64,000 nucleotides of DNA from Lunularia cruciata. Lineage: Eukaryota > Streptophyta > Marchantiopsida > Lunulariales > Lunulariaceae. Positions 53,956 to 64,000 of the stretch are shown here, in pieces (within the stretch, counting starts at the first letter, position 1; the number at the start of each line of letters is the position of its first letter). A model generated the notes under the pieces. That model was not told the DNA's origin, searched no databases, and saw nothing but the letters and a program-made list of their open reading frames with translations. Made by a program: the position numbers and the translations under genes. The DNA lies in assembly GCA_948567375.1 (NCBI GenBank), contig OX419759.1, positions 58,505,493 through 58,569,492 on the forward strand. The letters are read 5' to 3'.

Positions 53956-54700
53956 CTACTCCGGGTCTAGTCCCTCAAGACAATGGCAAGTATGCAAATA
54001 ATGATATTTTTCCACATACCTTGTACTTTGCATTACCATTAAATGATATAACTCTTCATCAAGAAACCGATCATAAACTTCCAAGTCTTGGTCTTGAGTT
54101 TCCAACCTGGATAAGAATTCTGCATTTAAATGCAAAGCTCTCTTCCTTACTTGTACAATGTATGTGTATTCCGAGTGCTTCTCTTGCAATTGTTGAATAG
54201 TTCTTTTTTGCAACTAAAAGTTGTTGGTTGGCATAGTAAATTGGGTAATCCTTCTTCTTCTCGTCCTTTTAACTTAAGATGACTTGAATTTCCATGGACA
54301 AAGTGTCCACATACACGTGGAAAGGGGCATCCCAATTTCAGGCCCTCATAATTGGTGCTTCAACCAATTTCTTTTTCAATTCTTGGAAAGCTTTGTTTGT
54401 TCATCTTCCCACAAGTAGTCTTTGGACTTCTTCAAAAGCTTTGTTAGGGGTGCAGCAAGCACCACAATGTTTGATACAAAGCATTGTAGTATCCACCATA
54501 TCTCAAGAAGGCCCCCAGCTCCCAAATGTTTTTACGTGATTCCAAAGCTGAGATGACTTTCACCTTCTCAACATTGACTTCAATACCTCAGCTTGACACC
54601 GATGTCCCATAAGAATTCCTTCCTTCATTGCAAAGAAGCGTTTCTCTGGGTGTAATGACAAGCCGGCAAAACAACACCTTTCAAAATTTTGGCAAAGGTA
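53956..54700 (-). pseudogene. Element F RNase H
   Basis: Fragments include FHVYVDTLSMEIQVILS (about 54270-54320), and LHLNAEFLSRLETQDQDLEVYDRFLDEELY (54000-54130) at the domain end. Frame shifts at about 54215 and 54330. Confidence 0.8.
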
Positions 54701-54718
54701 ATCTAAATGTACTTCTCT

Positions 54719-55722
54719 TCACCCAAACACACAATAAGCATCAATAAAGACTTCCACAAATTTCACAAAAAAATTGAAGATTGCATTCATCATCCGCTGG
54801 AAAGTAGCGTGAGTATTACACAACCCAAAGGGCATTTGATTATAAGCAAAAGTGCCCCAATTGGTAGTGAATGTGGTTTTTTCCTTATCCTCTTCTTGAA
54901 TAGATACTTGATTATAACTTGAAAATCCATCAAGAAAATTGTAGCAAGGATGACTAGCTACTTGGTCTAAAATTGTATCAATGAAAGGCAAGGGATGATG
55001 ATCCTTCCGCATAATTGCATTCAACTTGCAAAAATCTTAGCACACTTGAATCTTCCAAGTCTTCTTCTTTGGAACAATGATAATGGGGGAAACCCACTCA
55101 CTGCTCAAGATGGGAAAGATTATTTTGGCTCCTAAGTACTTGTAGATTTCATCTTTCACCAAAAGTGAGTACTTCGGGTTCAGGCGGTATTGTCTTGCCA
55201 AACCGGAACTGCACCTTCAACAAGATCAATTTGATGTTCCCCAAATTGGCATGGAATACCCAACATTTGATCAATAGACCATGCAAATACATCCTGGTAC
55301 TCTATAAATAGGGTTGTGTATCCTACCAACTCCTTTGAAGTGATTGTCTTTGGAATCTTCAAAAAATTTCCTCCGGACAAGACAATGTCTTGACAGTCAT
55401 CGAGGTTGATGACTCCTTCAATGTGATTGACTGAGCTTAACCCAAGTTGAATTGCAGTCAAACCTCCTTCCTCCAAATCTCTTTCACTTGAGGTAATGTT
55501 GTATGGGTCTTTGCCTTTGACCATTACCTCATAACACTCCAAGTAATTGACTTGGACTTTGTCTTTGGAGTTGTTTGAAGATGAAGATGATGAAACTTTA
55601 GATTTATCTTCATCTTCTGACAATTTTTTTCCCCAAGGTGGGGGATCTTTGTCCAACTCATAGTTACTAGCTTTTGGTCTTTGGACAAGATGTCCTTGAA
55701 CCTCAACTTCTACTGGTGCCAA
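54719..55722 (-). pseudogene. Element F reverse transcriptase and preceding linker
   Basis: 54719-55024 is the palm: LNAIMRKDHHPLPFID, YNFLDGFSSYNQVSI (catalytic Asp), MPFGLCNTHATFQRMMN, and FIDAYCVFG, where the second Asp of FIDD is Ala. 55025-55180 has the fingers in shifted frames. 55180-55722 (180 codons) is the acidic linker from protease plus the RT start (TLFIEYQDVFAWSIDQM). Non-functional. Confidence 0.88.
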
Positions 55723-55901
55723 TCTATGACGACTTGGGCACTATACAACTAGGGTCTTCCGATCAATAGAGGGTAATCAGTTTTGGTTATTGGTTGCAAC
55801 ACAATGTAATTCAACTTGAAGGGCACCCCTCCAATGATCATAGTAATGTTGGACAGCATGCACAAAGGCCATCTCTTGATTTGATCTGCAAAATTCAGAA
55901 T

Positions 55902-56090
55902 TCAGGGTGTTGGCTCAAATGTTTGATACCCTAACCGGTTTATAGTATACTCAGTCATGACATTCACACTGGAGCCCAAATCAATGGATATCAATGTTAT
56001 CATGCAACTCGTAATCTTTGCATCTACTTTGGGAGATCCCAAATCTTCTTGTTCAATATGATAGATTACTGGCAAGTCCTTCTTGGTCAT
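55902..56090 (-). pseudogene. Element F protease
   Basis: Active-site region TLISIDLGSSVNVMTEYTINRLGY: the Asp is followed by Leu-Gly-Ser-Ser, a variant of DSGSS. The region around it is broken. Confidence 0.75.
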
Positions 56091-56444
56091 TGCCCTTACT
56101 TTCTTGAAAACTGAACTCAGCTATTTCTTGTATAACTTGTCCTCCCACAATTGCTTAAATGTTACATTTGCCTTTGTAGATACCAAATTTGCCACAATAT
56201 CATATTGGAGTACTCACCCCAACTTCACCTTCTTCACCTTCCTTTTTGGGTTTGAAGTCTCTCCTCATTCAAATTGGACTTTGGGGTGCTTCATGATGGT
56301 GACTGGAGTACCAATGGTCTTGACCCGAGTTTCTTTGAATTTACCCACCTTGGCTTGGATCAGATTTTTTACTTTGGATTTGATGTCCACCAAAAACACA
56401 TGAGGCTTTGGCTTAGTATCCTCCTCCAAACTCATTTCTTGAGT

Positions 56445-57990
56445 TCATTGTATTGCTTCTTGGATTTCCTTTTGCAAAGCTTTAGCTTTAGCTTTTACTA
56501 AAATCTTTTCCTCCTTTGTAGAAAAAATAGCTTTTAGCCGTAGTCTCTTCACTTTCCATAAAGACAAAGAAGTAGTACTTGCTTCTTCAAGATCATGCTT
56601 CTTCTTACCCGAGCATGTCTCAACCTTCAAAATTTTAAGGTCTGGCCATCCGCCTTGAGAAGCCAAACTCTCTTTTTGAGGTCTCTCCTCCTCAAGTGTT
56701 ACATAATTTACATTTCTATCCCCTTTTGACTATAGCGCAGCATGCTCAGCTGGGGTCTGTACATACTTCAATGGTGGCTTTTGGTTCGGTGGTTGCGGGC
56801 ACTGATTTCCAATGTGGCCCGATGCTTTACAGTTTCCACAAAGTGGAACATACCTTACCTAATGCCTCAGCTCAAGGCAATTTGGAGACCAATGGTCCAT
56901 AGAGCCACAATTATAACAAGCACCCTATGCAACATTCTGAGTCCTATTTTGGCCGCCTATTGGTGGTCTTTGTGGGGAAGCATTGTTGTTGTACTCTCTT
57001 TGTCCATACCTTGGACCTTGATATGATGTGCTCGCCTGAGGCTATACATCTTGAGTTTGGTACAATGCTTCTTCCTCACTTGGGTCCCAGCCTGGGACCC
57101 AATCAAACTATTGCACTAGAAATGCATTACAGGTCAAGCACTTTGTATTTGCATGGCCTGACTTGCCACACATAGCACACCATACATTTGGTCTGCCAAA
57201 TGAAGGAGGTTTTTTTTGGACCTTAGCCCCAATCATTTGGATCTTAAAATCCACAAACTCTTTAATAAGAGTCTTTGGCTTATTATCAGCCTTATTTACA
57301 CTCTTTTTTGGAGGTGTCAATAGCTCCTTTCTTCCCTGTCTTCATATTCCCCTTGGCTTTGAATCTTCTTTGGATTCCAAAGAAGATCTTGAAGATGTGG
57401 AGGATTCCTCCAAAAAAGGAGATGTACTATGAGAAGCTTTTTGTCTAGGTTTCTTGCCTTTCTTCTCTCTATTTCTTGTTTTTCAGAAGAGTGAGAGTGG
57501 GCCGTCTTGTATTGGGTGATATGTTTGAGGACTTTGTCCAAGGAATTTTCATTCTTCTCCTTGGCAAGATCCAAATCTATGGTGACAAACCTCTAAGGAA
57601 CCAAGTAATGGCTTGGGCATCAAAGTAACCCACCATCCCAGATTGCTTTAGGACTTAGTTCAAAAGGGCCATGAACTACTTAGAGTAGCCTCTCAACTCC
57701 TCTCTCTTCCCTTTGTCCAAATCATTGAGTGTTGCAAAGACACTTGTATCGTAATTGACTTCTTGGAATCATTCTAGGAAGCCATTTTGCAAGTCTGCCC
57801 AGTCTGCTAGTGTGAACCCCTTCAAGGCTACATGTGTATATCAGCTCCAAGATTTCTTTTGGATCAGACTTGGGAAAATGCACAAATGATTGGCATAGTC
57901 ATGTCCCTTGTTAGCAAAGGAAATGACCTTGTCTTCTCATGAATAAATCTTTGATAAATTTGACTCCCTTGATAGCTTTAGAGGAAGTTG
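56445..57990 (-). pseudogene. Element F gag with three zinc knuckles
   Basis: Knuckles CAMCGKSGHANTKC (about 57134-57175), CYNCGSMDHWSPNC (56877-56918) and CGNCKASGHIGNQC (56799-56840), each CX2CX4HX4C. The N-terminal side is Lys/Glu/Ser-rich (57317-57574). Between knuckle and protease is a Lys-rich helical stretch (KAKALQKEIQEAIQ). Frames shift between pieces. Confidence 0.82.
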
Positions 57991-58321
57991 ATGTGCTAGG
58001 TCACAACAAATATGTTTGTCCACTTGAGTCTTTCTTCTTCTTAGGATTAGGAGATGCAAATTATCCTTGCCACCCAACTTCACGCTTTTTTAGTTCAAGT
58101 TCTTGCAAGACTTCTTGAACATTGTAAAGAAGCTATAGATCCAATGCCTCCTTTTCAGATGCTTCAATTGTGGTTGGGCTCTTCTTGTGTTCTTCTTCTT
58201 CTTGTAATAACATTTATTTACAAGCTCTCTCCTCCCATTATTCTTTCAATGCAGACATTCATATTGATTGCAATCTCAATGTGAGACTTGGCTTTGTATT
58301 CTTCCACTTCTAGGATTTTTT
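57991..58321 (-). other. Leader of element F
   Basis: Short non-coding stretch between gag and primer site; nothing recognised. Confidence 0.5.
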
Positions 58322-58339
58322 TCCTCGGTAGCAGTGCCA
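58322..58339 (-). other. Primer-binding site of element F
   Basis: The minus strand reads TGGCACTGCTACCGAGGA, close to the tRNA-Asp-type site of Athila/Tat elements, seven bases from the LTR end. It proves that the giant repeat to its right is an LTR. Confidence 0.8.
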
Positions 58340-58346
58340 AAAATCA

Positions 58347-60570
58347 TATGAAAACCCAACAAGTATCACTTTTGTGGTAATTAGGTAAATAAAGTTTGCT
58401 CCCATAGAGATACAAGTAAAAATAGTCAAATATAAGACAAATAGTAACAATTTAGTTCTTCTTGATTGTGTCTTTAATCTCTCAGGTAGAAACCACACCT
58501 AAAAGAGAGTAACAAGCACTGACTTGTAGTCTCATCACAAATTACACAACTTTATCAACTTGTAGATCCAGAATGACAATGCACCTCTTCATATCTACCT
58601 CCTCATATCTCAAATCTCCTTCTACTCCAATCCAATGTCAACCTTGACTTTGGTTTCCAAACCCAATGATCCTCCTATTACTTCTCCTTCTTTGGATCTA
58701 TCTTCTTGTACTGCATCCTCCACTATTTCTACTACCTCTTCATCTTGAACTTCAATTTCACTAATGGGTAACCTATTTACCTCTTTTTTTCTTGACCCAA
58801 CCTTCTCTATGTCTCAAATAGCTGATCTAAAGGCACCTGCACTCCTGCTTCTACTACTTTGGACTTCCTATCTTCCTTCACACTACTCCAAATTCTCTCT
58901 AACTCTGAATTTACCAAGTCTAACCTGAAACTTACATTATCTCCTAACTCCTACTCCATCACAGCTGCATCACCTTTCCATGTATGCTTTCACTATGAGC
59001 TTTGCTGACTTCACCTCTCATCTTCTCAACCAATGCTTTATGCTCTTTCAACTCTTTGTCTTGACTGTTCATCTCTCTTCCGTGCTGTTTGAAACTCTCT
59101 TGCAATTTCTCTACAATCTTCTTCCTTAAGACTACCTCCCCTTGAAGTTCTTTAGCCATTTCTTCCCTTTGGCTTACCATCTCCTTCAATTCCCTTGTTT
59201 CTTCAATCAAATACTTCATCACCTACAACTCATTCTTTACCTCCAGATGATCTTTTTGAATCTTCTTCTTTTGCTTATTCAAGAGTGACAACAATGGACC
59301 CACAATTTGTGACAAGTACTCCACCCCATCAAAGTCTTCTTCTTCTTTAGCTAGATTCTTCCTTTGACATCTTGATCTTCTTACCTTCAATGACCTTCCT
59401 TGGGAAATTACTTCATCTTCATTCACTTGGCTTGGACCTGCAAGTGCAGCTGGCAGTAGCCTATTTGATCTTACTCCCTTTTGGACAAATTTCTTTGGTT
59501 CTTTGTCCATCTCCTTCATGGGTAACTCTAAGCAAGGGCTATCTCCTCCCTCCATATGATCAATTGCCATATGGAACTTCTCATTGTCTTTTGTTGTCCC
59601 TGCATCGACTGATTGTTGGACTTCATCTTCACCTTCACTCTCTCACTACCAAACTCCTCACTTCGTAATGTGAGTTCAGCTTCTTTGGAGACTCCTCTCT
59701 TCAACTCTATCTTTGCTTCAAGCTCTATCTCTAAAGCCTTGTCCTTCACCACCTCCTTACCTCATAGGTTGAGTCGTCAGGTCTTTTGTTGTGGCAAGGG
59801 TAATGCTACTCCTTTGGGTTTAGTCCGCTTCTTTGTCTTTGGACTTCTTCCTTCCACCATCTTCCTCTATCCCATCTTGATGAAATGATTGTCATTGGAC
59901 CGCAATTGCAGGATGTATCATAGCTCCTCTTCATCTGCTTCTAGTTAAAGATTGGGATGGAAATGCAAAACCATCCGATAGTTCTCCTCCATTGTCAACA
60001 AATTTAATCCCAAGTAGAAATGTGCTACAAACAATGTGAAGTAGTCTGGTGGCAAATTGGTCCTCCAATTGATAATCATCTGCCACCCGCCTCTTCTTTG
60101 GTGGAAGCACTTTGCCCAGTTCACCTTCTCTCCTACAAACCTCTGGTGGAAGAAGACTGCCTTTTGCATGTTCACGTACGTCGCTTGCTCTACCTTGAAC
60201 ATTGCCATGAGTGCGCCCACAATTCTTCACTTAATTGGGGTCCCAATAGGACTTCACTTTGTAGCCATTATTGGTTCACAAAGCAAAGAACAAATTCTTA
60301 ATTTCTAAGGTTTCTTTTGTAGCTTCACATTTCCTATAAAAGGTGATTGTGGTTGCATCTCCTGCTACTTGCCCCAATACTAGCTTCCAATCCAACTCAG
60401 TCCATCAAGCCAGACTTGCTCTCTTCCCCATTACTTTGGGGCCTTCCTCATAATTACTAGCAGCTATCTCTGCCATGAAACCTAGAAAACTAACATTCCA
60501 ATTCCAGGCCAGAAATGTAATACAAAGTTTGTTCAAGACTTCAATTCTAGCTACTACATCTAATCACCAA
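58347..60570 (-). repeat. 5' LTR of element F, truncated (giant repeat, copy 4)
   Basis: Begins TATGAAAACCC (TG changed to TA) and matches copy 3 with internal deletions, one near 58560 and another near 58945. It stops at ACATCTAATCACCAA, equivalent to about 34050 in copy 2, so the last 400-500 bp or more are missing at the right. Confidence 0.85.
58620..60480 (-). pseudogene. LTR-encoded coiled-coil protein, copy 4
   Basis: Coiled-coil pieces at 58959-59222 (MMKYLIEETRELKEMVSQRE, GEVVLRKKIVEKLQESFKQH), an acidic and basic part at 59223-59752, and globular pieces at 59931-60480. It shares residues with copy 3 at 50671-50955, including YLIEETRELKE. Stops and shifts throughout. Confidence 0.65.
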
Positions 60571-60599
60571 ATCTTGAGTGAGAGACAGACTAGCTCACA
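60571..60599 (+). repeat. Terminal scrap of an E-family LTR
   Basis: ATCTTGAGTGAGAGACAGACTAGCTCACA matches the last 29 bp of the E LTR with a few changes. It is fused directly to the broken giant LTR, marking a deletion junction. Confidence 0.75.
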
Positions 60600-63500
60600 A
60601 GTCAATGGTCACAAATTTCAAAGATACACAAAGATTGCTTCCATGAGTGGAGAGTGATGGGTGACTAAATACCATTGCAAGAAGGGAGAGGGAAATCCAC
60701 TCTAAAGACAAACTTCCATAGTGAAAATGCTTTAGATTTCCTTAGCTATTCCACTCTTCATATTTTTACTTTTTGCAAATTGAGTGAGTAGAGGAGAAAT
60801 CAAGAGTCTCTTTGTGAGGAAGATTGATTTCTAGTATGATGGTGAAAACCACTTCTGCTTGGGTTACCAAGAGTGCTCTTACTTTGAAGACCCTAGCTAT
60901 CTATCCATGGGAAATAGTTGTCCAAAGAGTGATATTGCAAAGGTTAAGAGTTAGATTTCTTTAGTGGAACCAGTGTTGTTGGGAAAATAATCGATGGGAC
61001 GCATTAGTCCTATTTGGTATGATAGAAAAACCGGGAGAATAGTATGTAGATATATTTAAAAGTGTTGGTTGCAAGCAGTATAAACTTCCCAGTTAGAAAC
61101 TTGAGTGTCAAAATAGTGGGCTGATATATGTGTTGGTAGTCACAAGTAAAGAGAAAGGCATTAAAAGGTAGAGAGTTAGGACAAAAAATGAAGGCAGGGA
61201 AGAATGCTTTTCATAACTCCCGATCATGCTACTGAACATAACACCTTTTCAGCATTAACGGGCCACAAGAATAGCATCCAATTACGTGGGCTGACCAGAT
61301 TTAGTTAGCTAGATAGCCAGCTGCCATCTATCCATTTACTTGTCTTCTCAATGCCTATGTGAATAGGTGGCTAAGCATGTTAGGTCGGCTGTTCATTCAG
61401 CAAATGGAGATAGCGGTTCTGATGAGATGAAAAGGGGAGATATTAGTAGTGTGAGTGCAAATTAATTGGTAAAGGGGTGGAAGTAATATTTGAATGCAAA
61501 CTATTATGGTGGAGATGGAGCAAGCTACCTATATTGTAGTTCAAAACCATACTCCAGCTAAGGAAGATCGATACTGAGAGGGCTTGAAAGCCATCTAACA
61601 AATGAGGGATCAAAGAAAGGAGAACAGAAGGAGAAAAAGGAAGATGGGACTTTGCAGCCATTGGAGGGAAGCCTTCATTTGGTGTTAGCGGTTGGAATAG
61701 GACAAGGAGGAAATCAGCTGAACTCAAAGGAAAGGTCTCAACAAGAAAGAAGAACTATGGAAGGGTTTGCAGGGGATTCCTCAAAGGGAGTTTTGGGCAG
61801 ACCAGAACAAGGAAGAGAGATATCAAAGGAAAGGTCTTGACAGAAAGGAAAACTATGGAAGGATTTGCAAGGAATTTTCAAAGGGTTTTGAAGGACAGAG
61901 AAGCAACGAATGATGGTTTTGAGTAAAAGAAAAGTATCAAGAGGAATTTGAGTGAGAGAGGTGTATCAAAAGGAATTGAAGTGACTATGAAGTAATAGTT
62001 AGGAAGGCTCTTTGGGAATGGAGTGAAGGAATTGACAAGGAAGGAAAGGATTGAGAGAGTGGAGACAAGAAAAAGAGAGGTCAAAGGGAGATAGGTGACC
62101 AGGGATTTGAGGGATCAAAAAATACAAAAAGTAGAAAAGGAATTGGAATGACAAGGGAATGATCAAAGGGTTTTAGAGAGGAAGGAGTGAAGGATTGTGG
62201 AGATATGAGGAGTGAAGTATCATGGAGTCAAAAAAAGGAGAAGTACAAAAAATACCAAAAGGAGTGAAGGATTGTGGAGACAGGAAAAGGCAAAGAATCA
62301 AGAGAAGGTAGGGGTTTTTGAAAAATTGCAAGAAGAGAGAACAGGTTTTTATGTTTTGAGGATCAAAGGGAGATGGTGACAAGAAAGGAATAGAGGACAA
62401 TGAGGTTTGGAAGAGAAAATATAGTACAATTAGGAGTTTCTCGGCTTGTTACATCTTTGCCTCTAAATCAAGGCAACGGAGTATTTGATTCTATGTTTGT
62501 TTTTTTTCTTTCCCTTGTTGAGCTAAAACACTTGCCGGTCCATCGAGATATGAGGCATTTATTTTTTATTAGAGAGATTCTAGTAGCTTGAGCGGAAGCA
62601 AGAAAGATTATAGAGTCAATGAAGGAGGTAAAGGTGAGAAATCTGAAAGTAATAGTGAATCATAATGCTACTACAACATAATGCTACTACAACTAGGACC
62701 TGGCAATGCTGTTTGGACCGCTGAATCCTAGAGTATGAAGCAAGAAGTGAGACACAACAATATGGTGAATTTTCAACAGGGAATGGATCAATGATGATCT
62801 CCACTGAGCAGCGCTATGCTTAGTAGCAGAAATAGGAAATAGGAAATCAAGAGAATAGGAAAAACCATCGAGGGCAGAGAGAGGGAGAGAGAGAAACAAG
62901 GGACAGGAAAAACCATCAAAGGTAGAGTTTAGCAAGGGGGAAGAAAGGCAGGTGGAAGTAACAAAGAAAACAAGGAGTTCAGGTTTCAAAAGGAAAACTT
63001 TCCAATGGAGGATCAAGGGAAGAGCAAAGAAGATCAAAGAAAGAGGGATTTCAAGCAGGATCAATGGTAGAAACCTATTCAGTTATAGATATGGAGAGAA
63101 AGACTAAGAGGTCGATATGAGTCCAAGCAGATTTTGATGATGCTTAAAATTAAAGAATTGCGAAGTGAAGAGATGGCGTGAGTAGATCTTGATCCATTAG
63201 AACCAATGTTTAAGAAAGATCAGATGATAAGCCCTTATTGATAACCAAACTCTTCTTTTGTTTGATTCTTGGCCATTCAATATTGCTCTCCTCTTTTGTG
63301 TTGCAATGAAGTGTACACAAGCCTTGCTCAAGAAAACTAAGGGGTAATTCAGACGGATTGCATGTACGTGATATTTCATTGAGACAAAATGTTGAAGGAT
63401 CTATCACAACCTAAATTAAGGAACTCATAGAACACAACCTCTGTAAGTCTGGTATGTCTATAGTATAGAATATTGTGTCCTATGACAAAAATCTGGTCAA

Positions 63501-64000
63501 AGTGGGAGCATAAGTGAAAGAAGGAAGAATTTGGAAGCCTTTAACAGGCAGATTGCATCACAAATGATAACTTTGATAATGATACTAGAGCACATGGCAT
63601 CAGTTGCCACAGTCAAGGAGAAATAAAGAAAATGAAACAATAGGTTCTTTGTATAGGTTCAATAGTCATTAACAGTTCACAATCCCATCCATTAGAGTTA
63701 GTGCACACCACTTGTTCCATCTCAAATTGTAAAGTCTAGGTGCAAGCAACTAGGTACCTTGCACATTCTCAAGACCATATGATCTCCGCAACACCAAGAG
63801 TATACTTTGGGTGCTATGGCTCTAGAGCTGTGTGGGATGAAGAGACTAGTACTGGATGGGTTGAGGGAAACTGTAAGGACATAGACATCTTTCCATTGGA
63901 GGAAGACATTGGGGAGAGAGAAAAGAGTAGCAAGGAATTATACCTTTGAGTCTCTATTCAACTTCAATAGCAAAATGCAAGAGAGAATCAGGAAGGCTTT
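60600..64000. other. Unassigned purine-rich region
   Basis: No retrotransposon domain recognised. 61560-62400 is G/A-rich on the plus strand with diverged local repeats (AAAGGTCT...ACTATGGAAGG near 61730 and 61830; GGAGTGAAGGATTGTGGAGA near 62185 and 62263). 63505-63630 is open in one frame with a helical run (NLEAFNRQIASQMITLIMIL). 63740-63949 is open for 69 codons. Neither matches a family I know. It may be the leader or LTR of a further element or flanking intergenic DNA. Confidence 0.5.
62661..62693. repeat. 16-bp tandem duplication
   Basis: CATAATGCTACTACAA occurs twice in a row. Confidence 0.95.

Larger units (their letters stand above)
48951..60570 (-). mobile_element. Element F: Ty3/gypsy element with 3.7-kb coding LTRs
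   Basis: Minus orientation: truncated 5' LTR 58347-60570, tRNA-Asp-like primer site, gag with three zinc knuckles, protease, RT, RNase H, integrase, polypurine tract 52705-52716, 3' LTR 48951-52704. The internal part is 5.64 kb. The right end is missing, so the target duplication cannot be tested. Heavily decayed. Confidence 0.88.

Noticed and set aside
61440-63400. Several open frames of 60-120 codons on the minus strand
   Set aside because: Composition is dictated by the purine-rich strand (Ser/Phe/Pro/Leu), with no domain or conserved start; likely chance.
1-64000. CRISPR arrays, tRNA and rRNA genes, bacterial operons
   Set aside because: None seen; all tRNA-like matches are short primer-binding sites of retrotransposons.

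Overview
The window is plant nuclear heterochromatin built almost entirely of nested LTR retrotransposons. The evidence for a land plant is: chromodomain Ty3/gypsy elements primed by tRNA-iMet, Ty3/gypsy elements with tRNA-Asp-like primer sites, a Ty1/copia element, deep nesting, and C-to-T type stop codons. I see no host gene, tRNA, rRNA or CRISPR. The species cannot be named; a large-genome lineage such as a gymnosperm or fern is a guess.

Layout. 1-1100 is the 3' end of a chromodomain Ty3/gypsy element (family A) that cut into a Ty1/copia element on the minus strand (1101-3978; a primer site at 6332 and an LTR from 6347 may belong to it). 6634-7985 is a plus-strand RT scrap followed by a decayed coiled-coil reading frame. 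8458-12909 is a giant solo LTR (target duplication ACAAG) with a smaller solo LTR inside it. 12910-14985 is unassigned.

From about 14986 to 48508 lies one old plus-strand Ty3/gypsy element, C, split by four insertions. These are element A (16104-30227, minus, duplication GCCCC), which itself holds element B (18047-26561, minus, duplication GAAG); a second giant solo LTR (30940-42478, duplication ACTAG), which holds the youngest full element E (34469-42274, plus); and a 737-bp solo LTR (45801-46537, duplication ACACT). C ends against an inverted B-type LTR. That LTR is broken by element F (48951-60570, minus), a Ty3/gypsy element whose LTRs are the same 3.7-kb giant repeat. 60600-64000 is unassigned purine-rich DNA.

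Main biology. (1) C carries, between protease and reverse transcriptase, a decayed C5-cytosine DNA methyltransferase domain with recognisable motifs I, IV, VI, VIII and X. B is a close relative that lost this domain by a microhomology deletion. (2) B's integrase ends in a complete C4HC3 PHD finger. C and B together suggest an element family with its own chromatin writer and reader modules. (3) B has a circularly permuted LTR arrangement, as if a two-LTR circle integrated through a palindrome inside the LTR. (4) Family A LTRs carry arrays of heat-shock-element motifs upstream of a TATA box. (5) The giant LTRs of F encode, on the sense strand, a conserved acidic and coiled-coil protein of unknown function. 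(6) E keeps gag, protease and a 977-residue pol in one frame, separated by two UAA codons, but its integrase has Asn in place of the second catalytic Asp.
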